From positions 210,345 through 274,344 of the forward strand of contig NZ_JBHSDH010000010.1 in NCBI RefSeq assembly GCF_042651485.1: DNA of 64,000 nucleotides, in the 5' to 3' direction. This document shows positions 1-7,420 of this stretch, piece after piece. The first letter of the stretch is position 1, and every line of letters begins with the position of its first letter. Source of the DNA: Sphingorhabdus_B arenilitoris. Its GTDB lineage: Bacteria; Pseudomonadota; Alphaproteobacteria; Sphingomonadales; Sphingomonadaceae. Under the pieces are notes generated by a model that saw nothing but the letters and a program-made list of their open reading frames with translations, had not been told where the DNA came from and made no database searches. The translations under genes were made by a program, and so were the position numbers.

Positions 1-954
1 GCCGCCCGGGCCTTTATCCTGTTTGCCGCTAATCACGTCGAATTTGGCGACGCCATGATATTTGTCATCGGCCGCTTCGGCAGGAGCATAGCCTTTGCCT
101 TTTTGCGTTACGGCATGGATCAGCACGGGCCCTTCGGCATTATCGCGGACATTTTCGAGCACTGGGATCAATTGTTCCAGATTATGACCATCAATCGGCC
201 CGACATAATAAAAGCCGAGTTCCTCAAACAAGGTGCCGCCCATCGCCATGCCGCGCGCATATTCTTCCGCCTTTGCAGTGGCATTATGGACGCGGCGCGA
301 CAATTTCGCCGTCAGTTTGCTCGCAATTTTGCGAATGCCCAGATATTCGCTCGATGATACAAGGCGCGCAAGATAGCCGGATAGCCCGCCCACCGGCGGC
401 GCGATCGACATGTCATTGTCATTTAAGATCACGACCAGCCGGTTGCCTGCTGCTGCGGCGTTATTCATCGCTTCATAGGCCATGCCGGCGCTCATCGCGC
501 CATCGCCGATGACGGCTATCGCCTTGCCCGGTTTGCCAGCCATTTTATTGGCAACAGCAAAGCCCAAAGCCGCGCTGATTGAGGTAGAGCTATGTGCAGC
601 GCCGAAGGGATCATATTCGCTCTCACTGCGCTTTGTGAAGCCAGATAGGCCGCCGCCTTGGCGCAATGTGCGGATGCGGTCGCGGCGTCCGGTGATGATT
701 TTATGCGGATAGCATTGATGCCCAACATCCCAGATCAGGCGGTCCTGCGGGGTGTTGAAAACATAATGGATGGCAGTGGTTAGCTCTACGACGCCCAGAC
801 CTGCGCCCAAATGGCCGCCGGTGACCGACACGGCGCTAATCACTTCCTGACGCAGTTCGTCGGCAAATTTGCGCAGATCGCTTTCTTTCAACTGACGCAA
901 ATCAGCCGGGAAATTCACTTTGTCCAACAAAGGTGTATTCGGTGTATCTGTCAT
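1..954 (-). CDS. dxs: 1-deoxy-D-xylulose-5-phosphate synthase, 3' part cut by window edge
   Basis: Thiamine-diphosphate enzyme that condenses pyruvate with glyceraldehyde 3-phosphate, the first step of the MEP isoprenoid pathway in the cytoplasm. The frame is open from 954 to base 1: 318 codons, about half of a usual 620-640 residue DXS. Visible motifs are GHLGAGLGVVELT (about residues 47-59), DVGHQ (76-80), AAHSSTSIS (119-127), the ThDP/Mg motif GDGAMSAG (150-157) and NDNDMSI (178-184). The catalytic C-terminal half lies outside the window. Two in-frame ATGs exist, at 954 and 960, and neither has a strong ribosome binding site. The zur-like gene lies upstream on the same strand, 109 bases away. 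Confidence 0.95.
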   Translation of the reverse strand, partial: MTDTPNTPLLDKVNFPADLRQLKESDLRKFADELRQEVISAVSVTGGHLGAGLGVVELTTAIHYVFNTPQDRLIWDVGHQCYPHKIITGRRDRIRTLRQGGGLSGFTKRSESEYDPFGAAHSSTSISAALGFAVANKMAGKPGKAIAVIGDGAMSAGMAYEAMNNAAAAGNRLVVILNDNDMSIAPPVGGLSGYLARLVSSSEYLGIRKIASKLTAKLSRRVHNATAKAEEYARGMAMGGTLFEELGFYYVGPIDGHNLEQLIPVLENVRDNAEGPVLIHAVTQKGKGYAPAEAADDKYHGVAKFDVISGKQDKGPGG

Positions 955-1063
955 GGGCATTAGCAATAACCGCTAAAATCAGCGCTGTCGAATGACTTTA
1001 TCGTGCAGATGTTGTGCAGCAATGTGGCAATAGCGATGGCCGCAGAGCGCCGATGGTCAGAAC

Positions 1064-1525
1064 CTAGTCGCAGTCGGCGCAGGTGCCGCGCACTTCGATG
1101 ACCGGCCGGACATTCGCAAAGCCAGCTTCTCCCGCTGCGTCGCGGACGCTTTGCGATAATTTATCGTTATCCAAATGGGTCGCATTGCCGCAATTGTCGC
1201 AGATTAGGAAAATGCAATCATGCAAACATCCCGGGTGCGAATTGGCGATATAGGCATTGGCGCTCTCGACGCGGCGGGCGAGATTGGTTGTGACGAACAG
1301 GTCCAATATCCGGTATACACTATTTGGCGCAACGCGTTTGCCCCGCTTTTGCGAAACGAGATCGGCAATATCATAAGCCGAAGCCGGCTTTTCAAAAGTT
1401 GCCAGCACCTCGAATATCGCTGCGCGCATATCGGTCCACTGCTCTCCCGCTTCGGTCAGCGTAGCCTTGGCCGCATCGGCAAGCGATGCGCCTTCATGTT
1501 CATGATGGTGATGATGATCCGTCAT
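1064..1525 (-). CDS. zur: Fur-family regulator, probably zinc-responsive (Zur)
   Basis: Predicted metal-dependent DNA-binding repressor of 153 residues. The N-terminal winged-helix half includes SVYRILDLF (about 69-77), the Fur recognition-helix region. The C-terminal half has CDNC (109-112) and CADC (149-152), the two CxxC pairs of the structural zinc site seen in Zur and other Fur proteins, and a His/Cys-rich HPGCLHDC segment. The N-terminus carries a run of five histidines followed by HEHE, a plausible metal-binding tail. It lies 89 bases downstream of a MerC-like gene on the same strand, and a sequence close to the enterobacterial Zur box precedes that gene, which favours Zur over Fur or PerR. 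The exact metal is inference. Confidence 0.82.
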   Translation of the reverse strand: MTDHHHHHEHEGASLADAAKATLTEAGEQWTDMRAAIFEVLATFEKPASAYDIADLVSQKRGKRVAPNSVYRILDLFVTTNLARRVESANAYIANSHPGCLHDCIFLICDNCGNATHLDNDKLSQSVRDAAGEAGFANVRPVIEVRGTCADCD

Positions 1526-1614
1526 GACTTTGAAATAAGCGCTATTTGGCCATATAGCAAGAAAATGCGCCGCAATTCACCGCACCGGTTCAATTATCGG
1601 ATGTTCTAGGTCGC

Positions 1615-1983
1615 TTAATGAGCCGCGCGGTGGTTCAAATCATGGCCAAGGGCGAGCAAAATGACCCCGAGCACAGTGTAAAGCATCTCGCTTTCACCAT
1701 GGGGCAGAGACAAAGCGCCAGACATCACGCCAATACCCAATGCGCCGATCGCTGCAGGCATCATAAAGCCATGCTGTAATATGCCTTTACCTAATGAAAG
1801 CAGGCCAAAGCCAATGGCCAGCATCAGGCCGATTTCATGAATGATAGGATCAAATAGAACGCCGCCAGCGGACGCAAGCGCCACAAGGAAAATGGCGGTC
1901 GCAAGGCAATGCACTAGGCACAGGCCAGCGAGCCCTATGCCGAGACCGTCCCAGCGCCATTTCTGCCATAATGCGGTTGTCAT
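1615..1983 (-). CDS. MerC-domain integral membrane protein
   Basis: Inner-membrane protein of 122 residues with about four hydrophobic segments (near 13-35, 43-64, 68-90 and 98-115). It resembles MerC, a mercuric-ion transporter family, with two cysteines in LCLVHCLAT (C22 and C26) in the first membrane segment. No merA, merT, merP or merR is nearby, so mercury resistance is not supported by context. It is first in a probable operon with the Zur-like regulator, and a Zur-box-like sequence lies 28 bases upstream of its start, so a role in zinc or other divalent-metal handling is the better guess. The family call is fairly secure, the substrate is unknown. Confidence 0.75.
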   Translation of the reverse strand: MTTALWQKWRWDGLGIGLAGLCLVHCLATAIFLVALASAGGVLFDPIIHEIGLMLAIGFGLLSLGKGILQHGFMMPAAIGALGIGVMSGALSLPHGESEMLYTVLGVILLALGHDLNHRAAH

Positions 1984-2010
1984 GGAGGCTATATGGCATG
2001 ATTCGAGTGA

Positions 2011-2025
2011 GGTTACAATATATCA
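2011..2025. promoter_or_regulatory. Candidate Zur box upstream of merC-like gene
   Basis: GGTTACAATATATCA agrees with the E. coli-type Zur consensus TGTTATAnTATAACA at 12 of 15 positions, counting the free centre. It is 28 bases upstream of the merC-like start and 86 bases upstream of the divergent ctaA start, so it could act on either. It is only imperfectly palindromic. The pairing with a Zur-like gene in the same transcription unit supports it; binding is inferred. Confidence 0.5.
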
Positions 2026-2110
2026 TTAGGTGAGATGATTGCGATTTATGCAATTTTGTTGCCCCCTAACCACAGTTGATCGCAGCGCCCGTCGGCGGCA
2101 TATAGCAGAG

Positions 2111-3220
2111 ATGAACGACATTGCTCAAAATGTGAATTTGAAAGCGCGGCCCAACGCGCTTGCCAATTGGTTGTTTTTCGTTGCAAGCCTCGTCTTTGCG
2201 ATGGTGGTGGTGGGCGGGATAACGCGGCTGACGGAATCCGGTCTGTCTATTACCGAATGGAAACCGGTGACCGGCGCGCTGCCGCCCCTAAACGAGGCCG
2301 ACTGGCTGTCCGAATTCGAAAAATACCGAACAACGACTGAATATCAGCAAGTGAATGCAGGGATGAGCCTTGCTGACTTTAAATTCATTTATTTTTGGGA
2401 ATGGGCGCACCGGTTGCTGGCCCGGCTCGTCGGCGTTGCCTTTGCCTTGCCTTTCCTGTGGTTTTTGGTGAAAGGCGCGATTCCCAAGGGCTATATCGTT
2501 CGTTTGGTCCCATTATTCCTATTGGGCGGATTGCAGGGGGTGATCGGTTGGTGGATGGTGGTTTCCGGCCTCGCTGACCGCACCGATGTAAGCCATTTCC
2601 GGCTTGCAACGCATTTACTATTGGCTCTCTTTATATTGGCATCGTTGGTGTGGACAGCGCTTGATCTAAAAGCGTTGGCGGCAGACAGAAATGCGCCGCG
2701 CTCACGGCTCACTGGCTTTGCTCTGATCGTCATCGTGATTTTATTGATACAATTGCTGTTCGGTGCCTATGTCGCTGGCATGAATGCGGGGCAAGTCGCC
2801 AATACATGGCCGTTGATGAATGATCATTTTGTTCCAGAGGGTATAGAGTGGACCCAAGGCGTCGTGTTTGCTGTGCTCAATGATCCATTTCTGGTGCATT
2901 TCATCCATCGCTGGTGGGCATGGGTCGCGGTCGCGGCGCTGATCCTTATGGCACGGCGGTTGAAAAAAATGGGTGCGCGGCGCATTTCGGTGGCCATCCA
3001 TGTCGCGTTCGGGACACAGATATTACTCGGCATCTCCACGGTGATGAGCGGTGTCAATATCACCAATTTTGCGATTACATTGGCCGTGTTGCATCAGGCC
3101 GTCGGCGCCCTATTGGTTGCCAGCGTGGCCTGGGGCGCGCACCGGCTGGGAACGGCACCCGGGCGGGAACCAAGCATAGCGGGCGGCGGTATGGCGCCTG
3201 GTCAGGTAACGGCGGCATAA
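2111..3220 (+). CDS. ctaA: Heme A synthase (CtaA/COX15 family)
   Basis: Integral membrane monooxygenase that converts heme O to heme A for aa3-type cytochrome oxidase. The 369-residue protein has about eight membrane segments. It shows the COX15 signature GGITRLTESGLSITEWKP near residues 36-53, EWAHRLLAR, and HFIHRWWAW, with histidines expected to bind heme, and VLHQAVGALL near the end. The ATG at 2111 is chosen because the protein then begins MNDIAQN, typical of the family; an upstream in-frame ATG at 2039 would add 24 unlikely residues. cutA follows 10 bases later. ctaA is divergent from the merC-zur pair. Confidence 0.95.
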   Translation: MNDIAQNVNLKARPNALANWLFFVASLVFAMVVVGGITRLTESGLSITEWKPVTGALPPLNEADWLSEFEKYRTTTEYQQVNAGMSLADFKFIYFWEWAHRLLARLVGVAFALPFLWFLVKGAIPKGYIVRLVPLFLLGGLQGVIGWWMVVSGLADRTDVSHFRLATHLLLALFILASLVWTALDLKALAADRNAPRSRLTGFALIVIVILLIQLLFGAYVAGMNAGQVANTWPLMNDHFVPEGIEWTQGVVFAVLNDPFLVHFIHRWWAWVAVAALILMARRLKKMGARRISVAIHVAFGTQILLGISTVMSGVNITNFAITLAVLHQAVGALLVASVAWGAHRLGTAPGREPSIAGGGMAPGQVTAA

Positions 3221-3230
3221 GGATCAGCAA

Positions 3231-3548
3231 ATGAGTGGTATTGCGCTAATCTACACCGTGTTCGGTAGCGCAGAGGAAGCAGAAAATATCTGCCGGATAT
3301 TATTGGAAGAGCGGCTGGTTGCCTGCGCCAACCGGTTCGCGCCTTGCATTTCCCAATTTGAATGGAACGGCGCAATTGAGAGCAAAGACGAATATCCCGT
3401 TCTGTTCAAAACCGCCGTCGGCACCCGTTTGCGGGCTGAAAAACGGCTAAATGAACTGCACAGCTATGAAGTGCCAGCAATATTGGGATGGGAAGTGGAC
3501 GCCAATTACTCCTCTTTTGGTAGCTGGACCATCACCCAAACCATATGA
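3231..3548 (+). CDS. cutA: Divalent-cation tolerance protein CutA
   Basis: Small cytoplasmic CutA1 protein of 105 residues, a usual family length, expected to form a PII-like trimer. Characteristic stretches are LLEERLVACANRF (about 24-36), the FEWNGAIESKDEYPVLFKT strand region, and SYEVPAILGW (78-87). The family is linked to copper and other divalent cation tolerance, but its molecular role is unsettled. It starts 10 bases after ctaA and is probably cotranscribed with it, which puts it beside cytochrome oxidase maturation. Confidence 0.9.
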   Translation: MSGIALIYTVFGSAEEAENICRILLEERLVACANRFAPCISQFEWNGAIESKDEYPVLFKTAVGTRLRAEKRLNELHSYEVPAILGWEVDANYSSFGSWTITQTI

Positions 3549-3608
3549 TGGATACCTGCGATTTGGTATAGGGTATTATTTTACCCGCTCCCAAAGGCGC
3601 ATATTTGC

Positions 3609-3636
3609 TTGACGTAGCAGTTGCAGGTCGTCATTA
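3609..3636 (+). promoter_or_regulatory. Probable housekeeping promoter of rplM-rpsI
   Basis: TTGACG at 3609-3614 is followed, after 16 bases, by TCATTA at 3631-3636 (or CATTAG after 17). This resembles an alphaproteobacterial housekeeping promoter and lies about 75 bases ahead of rplM. It is a sequence match only. Confidence 0.5.
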
Positions 3637-3650
3637 GCGCGGCTTCGAAG

Positions 3651-3670
3651 GGATGGGCATGTGCCCGTCC
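3651..3670 (+). promoter_or_regulatory. Hairpin in the rplM leader
   Basis: GGATGGGCA and TGCCCGTCC form a nine-pair stem (one G-T pair) with almost no loop, just after the predicted transcription start and 40 bases before the rplM ATG. No U-run follows, so it is not an intrinsic terminator. It could be an autoregulatory leader of the ribosomal protein operon; that is inference. Confidence 0.4.
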
Positions 3671-3710
3671 TTGATTCTCCATTATCCGAAAGGTTCGATT
3701 AGGCGCTCTT

Positions 3711-4190
3711 ATGAAAACGCTGTCTAAACAAACAAAATCGGTCCGTCCTCAGGATGTCGAAAAAGGCTGGGTCATCATTGATGCCGAAGGTCTTGTGGTT
3801 GGCCGCGTTGCCAGCATTATCGCCAATATCCTGCGCGGCAAGACCAAACCAACCTACACGCCGCATGTCGATTGCGGCGACCATGTCATCGTCATCAATG
3901 CCGATAAAGTGCGCTTCACCGGCAACAAGGCGAAGGACAAACGCTATTATCGCCACACCGGCTATCCCGGGGGCATTAAAGAAACGAGCCCGGAAAAATT
4001 GCTGGAAGGCAAATTTCCTGAGCGCGTGATGATTAAAGCGGTAGAGCGCATGGTGCCCCGCGGTCCTTTGGGCCGTGCACAAATGCGCGCTCTGCACGTT
4101 TTCGCTGGCACAGAGCATCCCTATGAAGGGCAACAGCCCAAGCCGCTCGACGTCGCTTCCATGAACCGTAAGAATAAGGTGCGTGTATAA
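3711..4190 (+). CDS. rplM: 50S ribosomal protein L13
   Basis: Large-subunit ribosomal protein of 159 residues. The order of conserved segments is that of bacterial L13: KGWVIIDAEGLVVGRVAS (about 20-37), ILRGKTKPTYTPHVDCGDHV (44-63), RYYRHTGYPGG (about 81-91), and RMVPRGPLGRAQ (114-125). Its last base overlaps the ATG of rpsI, so the two are translationally coupled. A promoter and a leader hairpin lie upstream. Confidence 0.98.
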   Translation: MKTLSKQTKSVRPQDVEKGWVIIDAEGLVVGRVASIIANILRGKTKPTYTPHVDCGDHVIVINADKVRFTGNKAKDKRYYRHTGYPGGIKETSPEKLLEGKFPERVMIKAVERMVPRGPLGRAQMRALHVFAGTEHPYEGQQPKPLDVASMNRKNKVRV

Positions 4191-4696
4191 TGTCAGACAC
4201 CGATAACAATAGCGCCACCTCGCTCGCCGATCTTGATCAGGTCGCAGGTGCAACGACGCAAGCTCCGGCCGCTCCTGCAACGCCGCTGCGTGAACAAGAA
4301 TTGGACGCGCATGGCCGCGCTTATGCAACCGGCCGCCGTAAGGACGCGATTGCCCGCGTCTGGTTGAAGCCAGGCACCGGAAAGATCACCGTCAATGGCC
4401 GCGATCAGGAAGTGTATTTTGCACGCCCTACGCTGCGCCTTGTCATCAACCAAGTGTTCGACATTACCGAACGCCGCGGTCAATATGACATTGTCGCCAC
4501 CGTAAAAGGCGGCGGTCTGTCTGGACAGGCTGGTGCGGTCAAGCATGGCATCAGCCAAGCACTGACCCGTTATGAACCGGCGCTGCGCAGTGCAGTCAAA
4601 GCCGCTGGCTTCTTGACGCGCGATAGCCGTGTCGTTGAACGTAAGAAATATGGTAAGGCAAAAGCGCGTAAGAGCTTCCAATTCTCCAAGCGTTAA
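4190..4696 (+). CDS. rpsI: 30S ribosomal protein S9
   Basis: Small-subunit ribosomal protein of 168 residues. The conserved S9 core begins at YATGRRKDAIARVWLKPGTG (about 45-64), continues with GGGLSGQAGAVKHGISQAL, and ends with RKKYGKAKARKSFQFSKR, the basic tail reaching the P-site. The N-terminal 40 residues are an Ala-rich acidic extension, common in alphaproteobacterial S9. The start overlaps the rplM stop by one base, and a strong terminator follows. Confidence 0.98.
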   Translation: MSDTDNNSATSLADLDQVAGATTQAPAAPATPLREQELDAHGRAYATGRRKDAIARVWLKPGTGKITVNGRDQEVYFARPTLRLVINQVFDITERRGQYDIVATVKGGGLSGQAGAVKHGISQALTRYEPALRSAVKAAGFLTRDSRVVERKKYGKAKARKSFQFSKR

Positions 4697-4718
4697 TTGG
4701 CTTTATCCGTGGTTTTTC

Positions 4719-4750
4719 AAAAGGCCCTGCAGCGATGCGGGGCCTTTTTT
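4719..4750 (+). terminator. Rho-independent terminator of rplM-rpsI
   Basis: A nine-pair stem (GGCCCTGCA with TGCGGGGCC, one T-G pair) closes a GCGA loop of the GNRA type, with four A residues before it and six T residues after it. It lies 22 bases past the rpsI stop and before the next gene. Confidence 0.92.
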
Positions 4751-4788
4751 GTTTTTGCGCGCTTATGGTTGTGTAATAGGAGAGTGGC

Positions 4789-5727
4789 ATGTTGAAATAT
4801 ATATTCTGGGCTTTGGTCGCCGGGCTTGCCGGCTTGTCAATCTATTTTTATTTTTTGAGCGGGCCGCAAAAACTCGACTTTGCCGATCGCTGGTATCCCG
4901 GCGGCAACGATGCCCCCGCCCGCGTTCACAATGGCCTGTCCTATGGCACCGATGAGCGGCAAAAGCTGGATGTCTATACGCCCGCACGACCCGCGCCAGA
5001 TGGCGAAACGCGGCAGGTTTTGATATTTTTCCATGGCGGCTCATGGCGCGATGGAGAGCGAGCGGGCTATGCCTTTTTGGGCCGCAGCTTTGCCGCGCGC
5101 GGAATTATTACGGTCATCGCCGATTACCGCAAAATCCCGAAAGTCCGCTTCCCTGCCTTTGTTGAAGATGGCGCCGCCGCGGTCAATTGGACGGTGCGCA
5201 ACATCAGCAAATATGGCGGCGATGCCAATCAGATATTCGTCATGGGCCATAGCGCAGGCGCACATATCGCGATGATGAGCGCACTCGATCCCCAATGGCT
5301 CGCCCAAAACGGCCTGAAAACCAATGTGATTAAGGGCGTAATTGGTCTTGCAGGGCCGTATGACTTTCTGCCCTTTGATCGCGGATCAGCGGCCGAATAT
5401 GCAATGGGTTCATGGAAAGTCCCTGCGGAAACCCAGCCGATCACCTATGCCCGCACCGACGCGCCGCCCTTGTTGTTATTAACGGGCGACGCTGACACCA
5501 CGGTAAAGCCGCGTAACAGCCGCGCTCTCGATGAAGCCATGCGGAAACAGGGCGGTACATCGGCCAGCAAAATCTATCCCGGCGTGGACCATACCGACAT
5601 CATCATGGCCGTTGCCCGCCCATTCAGGAACAAGGCACCGGTTATTAGTGACACGGTTAATTTCATGCGCGCCAAAACCCATTTGGCGAAGCACAGCGGT
5701 GCATCTGCTGCAATCGTTAACCGATAA
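4789..5727 (+). CDS. Alpha/beta hydrolase, membrane-anchored esterase-like
   Basis: Predicted serine hydrolase of 312 residues with an N-terminal hydrophobic segment (about 4-24) that should anchor it in the inner membrane or export it. HGGSW (82-86) is the oxyanion-hole motif of the hormone-sensitive-lipase/BD-FAE type, GHSAG (153-157) holds the nucleophile Ser155, and TGDADTTV (Asp) and GVDHTD (His) give the rest of the triad. The substrate is unknown; carboxylesters are likely. A clear AGGAG lies just upstream of the ATG. It is followed 58 bases later by a chemoreceptor gene with no evident functional link. Confidence 0.85.
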   Translation: MLKYIFWALVAGLAGLSIYFYFLSGPQKLDFADRWYPGGNDAPARVHNGLSYGTDERQKLDVYTPARPAPDGETRQVLIFFHGGSWRDGERAGYAFLGRSFAARGIITVIADYRKIPKVRFPAFVEDGAAAVNWTVRNISKYGGDANQIFVMGHSAGAHIAMMSALDPQWLAQNGLKTNVIKGVIGLAGPYDFLPFDRGSAAEYAMGSWKVPAETQPITYARTDAPPLLLLTGDADTTVKPRNSRALDEAMRKQGGTSASKIYPGVDHTDIIMAVARPFRNKAPVISDTVNFMRAKTHLAKHSGASAAIVNR

Positions 5728-5785
5728 TTTACCATATTTCGCCAATGCTGTCGGTCAAGTTACGATCGGCGGGCGGCTAGAAGTT

Positions 5786-7420
5786 ATGCAACACCATAAA
5801 GATTTATTTGCACATTGGGCAAACCTTGGCGAGGAGTGGAGGCTGGTTCGCCAGGCCAATAGCGTCGACAATCCAGATCTATTGCTAGCACAGCTGATTG
5901 CCGCAACTAAATCGCAGATCGCAATTGTAGTCGTCGGGACTTTGGTGATGTGGATTGTGGCTGCACTGCTCTATTTGGGTGCTGGCTCGCTGCTTAGCAT
6001 CATGGTCGCACCAATCTACACACTAACCATGATCGCCTGCTATTCCGGCTATACCCGCATCCGCCGTTACCAGCCCAACCTTGATCCGCACCATAAACAA
6101 TTAATGGCGTTCAAGAAGCGGCTAACGCTGACGACCATGAGTGACGTGTGCTGCTGGTCCGCAATTATATTTGCGATTTGGACAGTAGGTGCGCCAACCA
6201 CAAACATCATTGCAGGCTGCGTAACATTCGCTTTGATGGGCGTAGGTGCACTCATTTATGTCAACCAGATCAACGCGCTGGTCAGCTGGATTTCGTTGAT
6301 GACCATATCTAGCCTGCTTGCTCCTTATGTTAACGGCACTGCTATGCCATGGTTCTACTATTGCGGCGTCGCAGTGTGCGGCTGGTCCATTTTTCGCATG
6401 GCGATGCAAGTATGGCGATCCTTCATCGAATCAGCCAATACTGCAAAGGAATTTGCGGCAGAACAGGCGGCTTTTCACGAAGCGGAAAAACGCCGCCTGG
6501 AAGCAGTAGAATCCGAGCGGCAAAATGCTGCAAACGCAAAGGTTGATGCACAAAAACATGCTGATGCTGAACGGCTTGCGGAAATGCAGAAACTGGCTAA
6601 TAATTTTGAACAATCGGTGCTTTCTATTATCGATGCGCTAGGCGCAGCAGTGCAAACGGTGGGTGAGACATCGCAGCAGCTGGCTAGCATCGGAACGCAA
6701 ACCCGCGAACGCACCGATGCAATGTCCGAAATGGCGAAAAATATGAGCCATGCCATCCAATCAGTCGCCGCCGCATCCCGGCAGTTGAATGAAGCAACGA
6801 GCGGGATTTCTGGGCAGATTGACGAACAAGTACAAGCATCCGGCCATGCCCAATCGATTAGCGACACCGGCAGCAGCGCTATATCCCGATTGCTGGACGA
6901 GGCAGAGCATATCGACGAGATAGCTGGGATGATCCGCGATGTCGCCGCACAAACCAATTTATTGGCGCTGAATGCGACGATTGAAGCGGCACGCGCAGGT
7001 GACCAAGGTCGCGGCTTTGCTGTCGTTGCACAGGAAGTAAAATCGCTTGCCGGTCAAACCCATGGGGCGATTGGGTCTATCACCGACATTATTACCAATA
7101 TCCGCAGTGAAATGAATAATGCTGTGCATAGCGTCGGTTTAATCGCTGGCCAAATTGGCCATGTACAACAGGGGGCTAGCAACATCGCAAGCGCGATTAA
7201 TCAACAACAAGCCGCGACTCACGAAATTAGGAGCAACGCCGAAAGCGCCGCAAACGAAGCTGATCATATGTTCGATTTTAGCCGGGAGGTGAATAGCGCT
7301 GCGGTTCAAGTCGGGGAGGTTGCCGATGAAATGCGTCAGATCATGGCTCATTTGGAGGCCCGCACCGCTGCGCTACAGGAAGCCAGTGGCGAATTTCTTG
7401 GGCGCCTTCGGTCGGCTTAA
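5786..7420 (+). CDS. Methyl-accepting chemotaxis protein with multi-pass membrane N-terminus
   Basis: Chemoreceptor-like transducer of 544 residues. A short cytoplasmic N-terminus is followed by about five or six membrane segments (about 43-200) and no sizeable periplasmic loop. A charged coiled coil rich in Glu/Lys/Ala (about 215-270) then leads to the MCP signalling domain. The hairpin tip reads VAAQTNLLALNATIEAARAG (about 383-402), the CheA/CheW contact region. No HAMP domain is evident, and no che genes are in the window. The ATG at 5786 is chosen because the longer reading from 5531 overlaps the upstream esterase gene for 200 bases. The 3' end overlaps the convergent flippase gene by four bases. 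Confidence 0.87.
   Translation: MQHHKDLFAHWANLGEEWRLVRQANSVDNPDLLLAQLIAATKSQIAIVVVGTLVMWIVAALLYLGAGSLLSIMVAPIYTLTMIACYSGYTRIRRYQPNLDPHHKQLMAFKKRLTLTTMSDVCCWSAIIFAIWTVGAPTTNIIAGCVTFALMGVGALIYVNQINALVSWISLMTISSLLAPYVNGTAMPWFYYCGVAVCGWSIFRMAMQVWRSFIESANTAKEFAAEQAAFHEAEKRRLEAVESERQNAANAKVDAQKHADAERLAEMQKLANNFEQSVLSIIDALGAAVQTVGETSQQLASIGTQTRERTDAMSEMAKNMSHAIQSVAAASRQLNEATSGISGQIDEQVQASGHAQSISDTGSSAISRLLDEAEHIDEIAGMIRDVAAQTNLLALNATIEAARAGDQGRGFAVVAQEVKSLAGQTHGAIGSITDIITNIRSEMNNAVHSVGLIAGQIGHVQQGASNIASAINQQQAATHEIRSNAESAANEADHMFDFSREVNSAAVQVGEVADEMRQIMAHLEARTAALQEASGEFLGRLRSA

Noticed and set aside
1064..1983. Mercury resistance operon (merC with a regulator)
   Set aside because: The regulator is Fur-family, not MerR, and no merA, merT or merP is adjacent; the distant flavoprotein at 59.4 kb is not a mercuric reductase by context.
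3699..4328. Long minus-strand reading frame of 209 codons across rplM and rpsI
   Set aside because: It is antisense to two unmistakable ribosomal protein genes, has no family pattern, and its composition follows the codon structure of the opposite strand.
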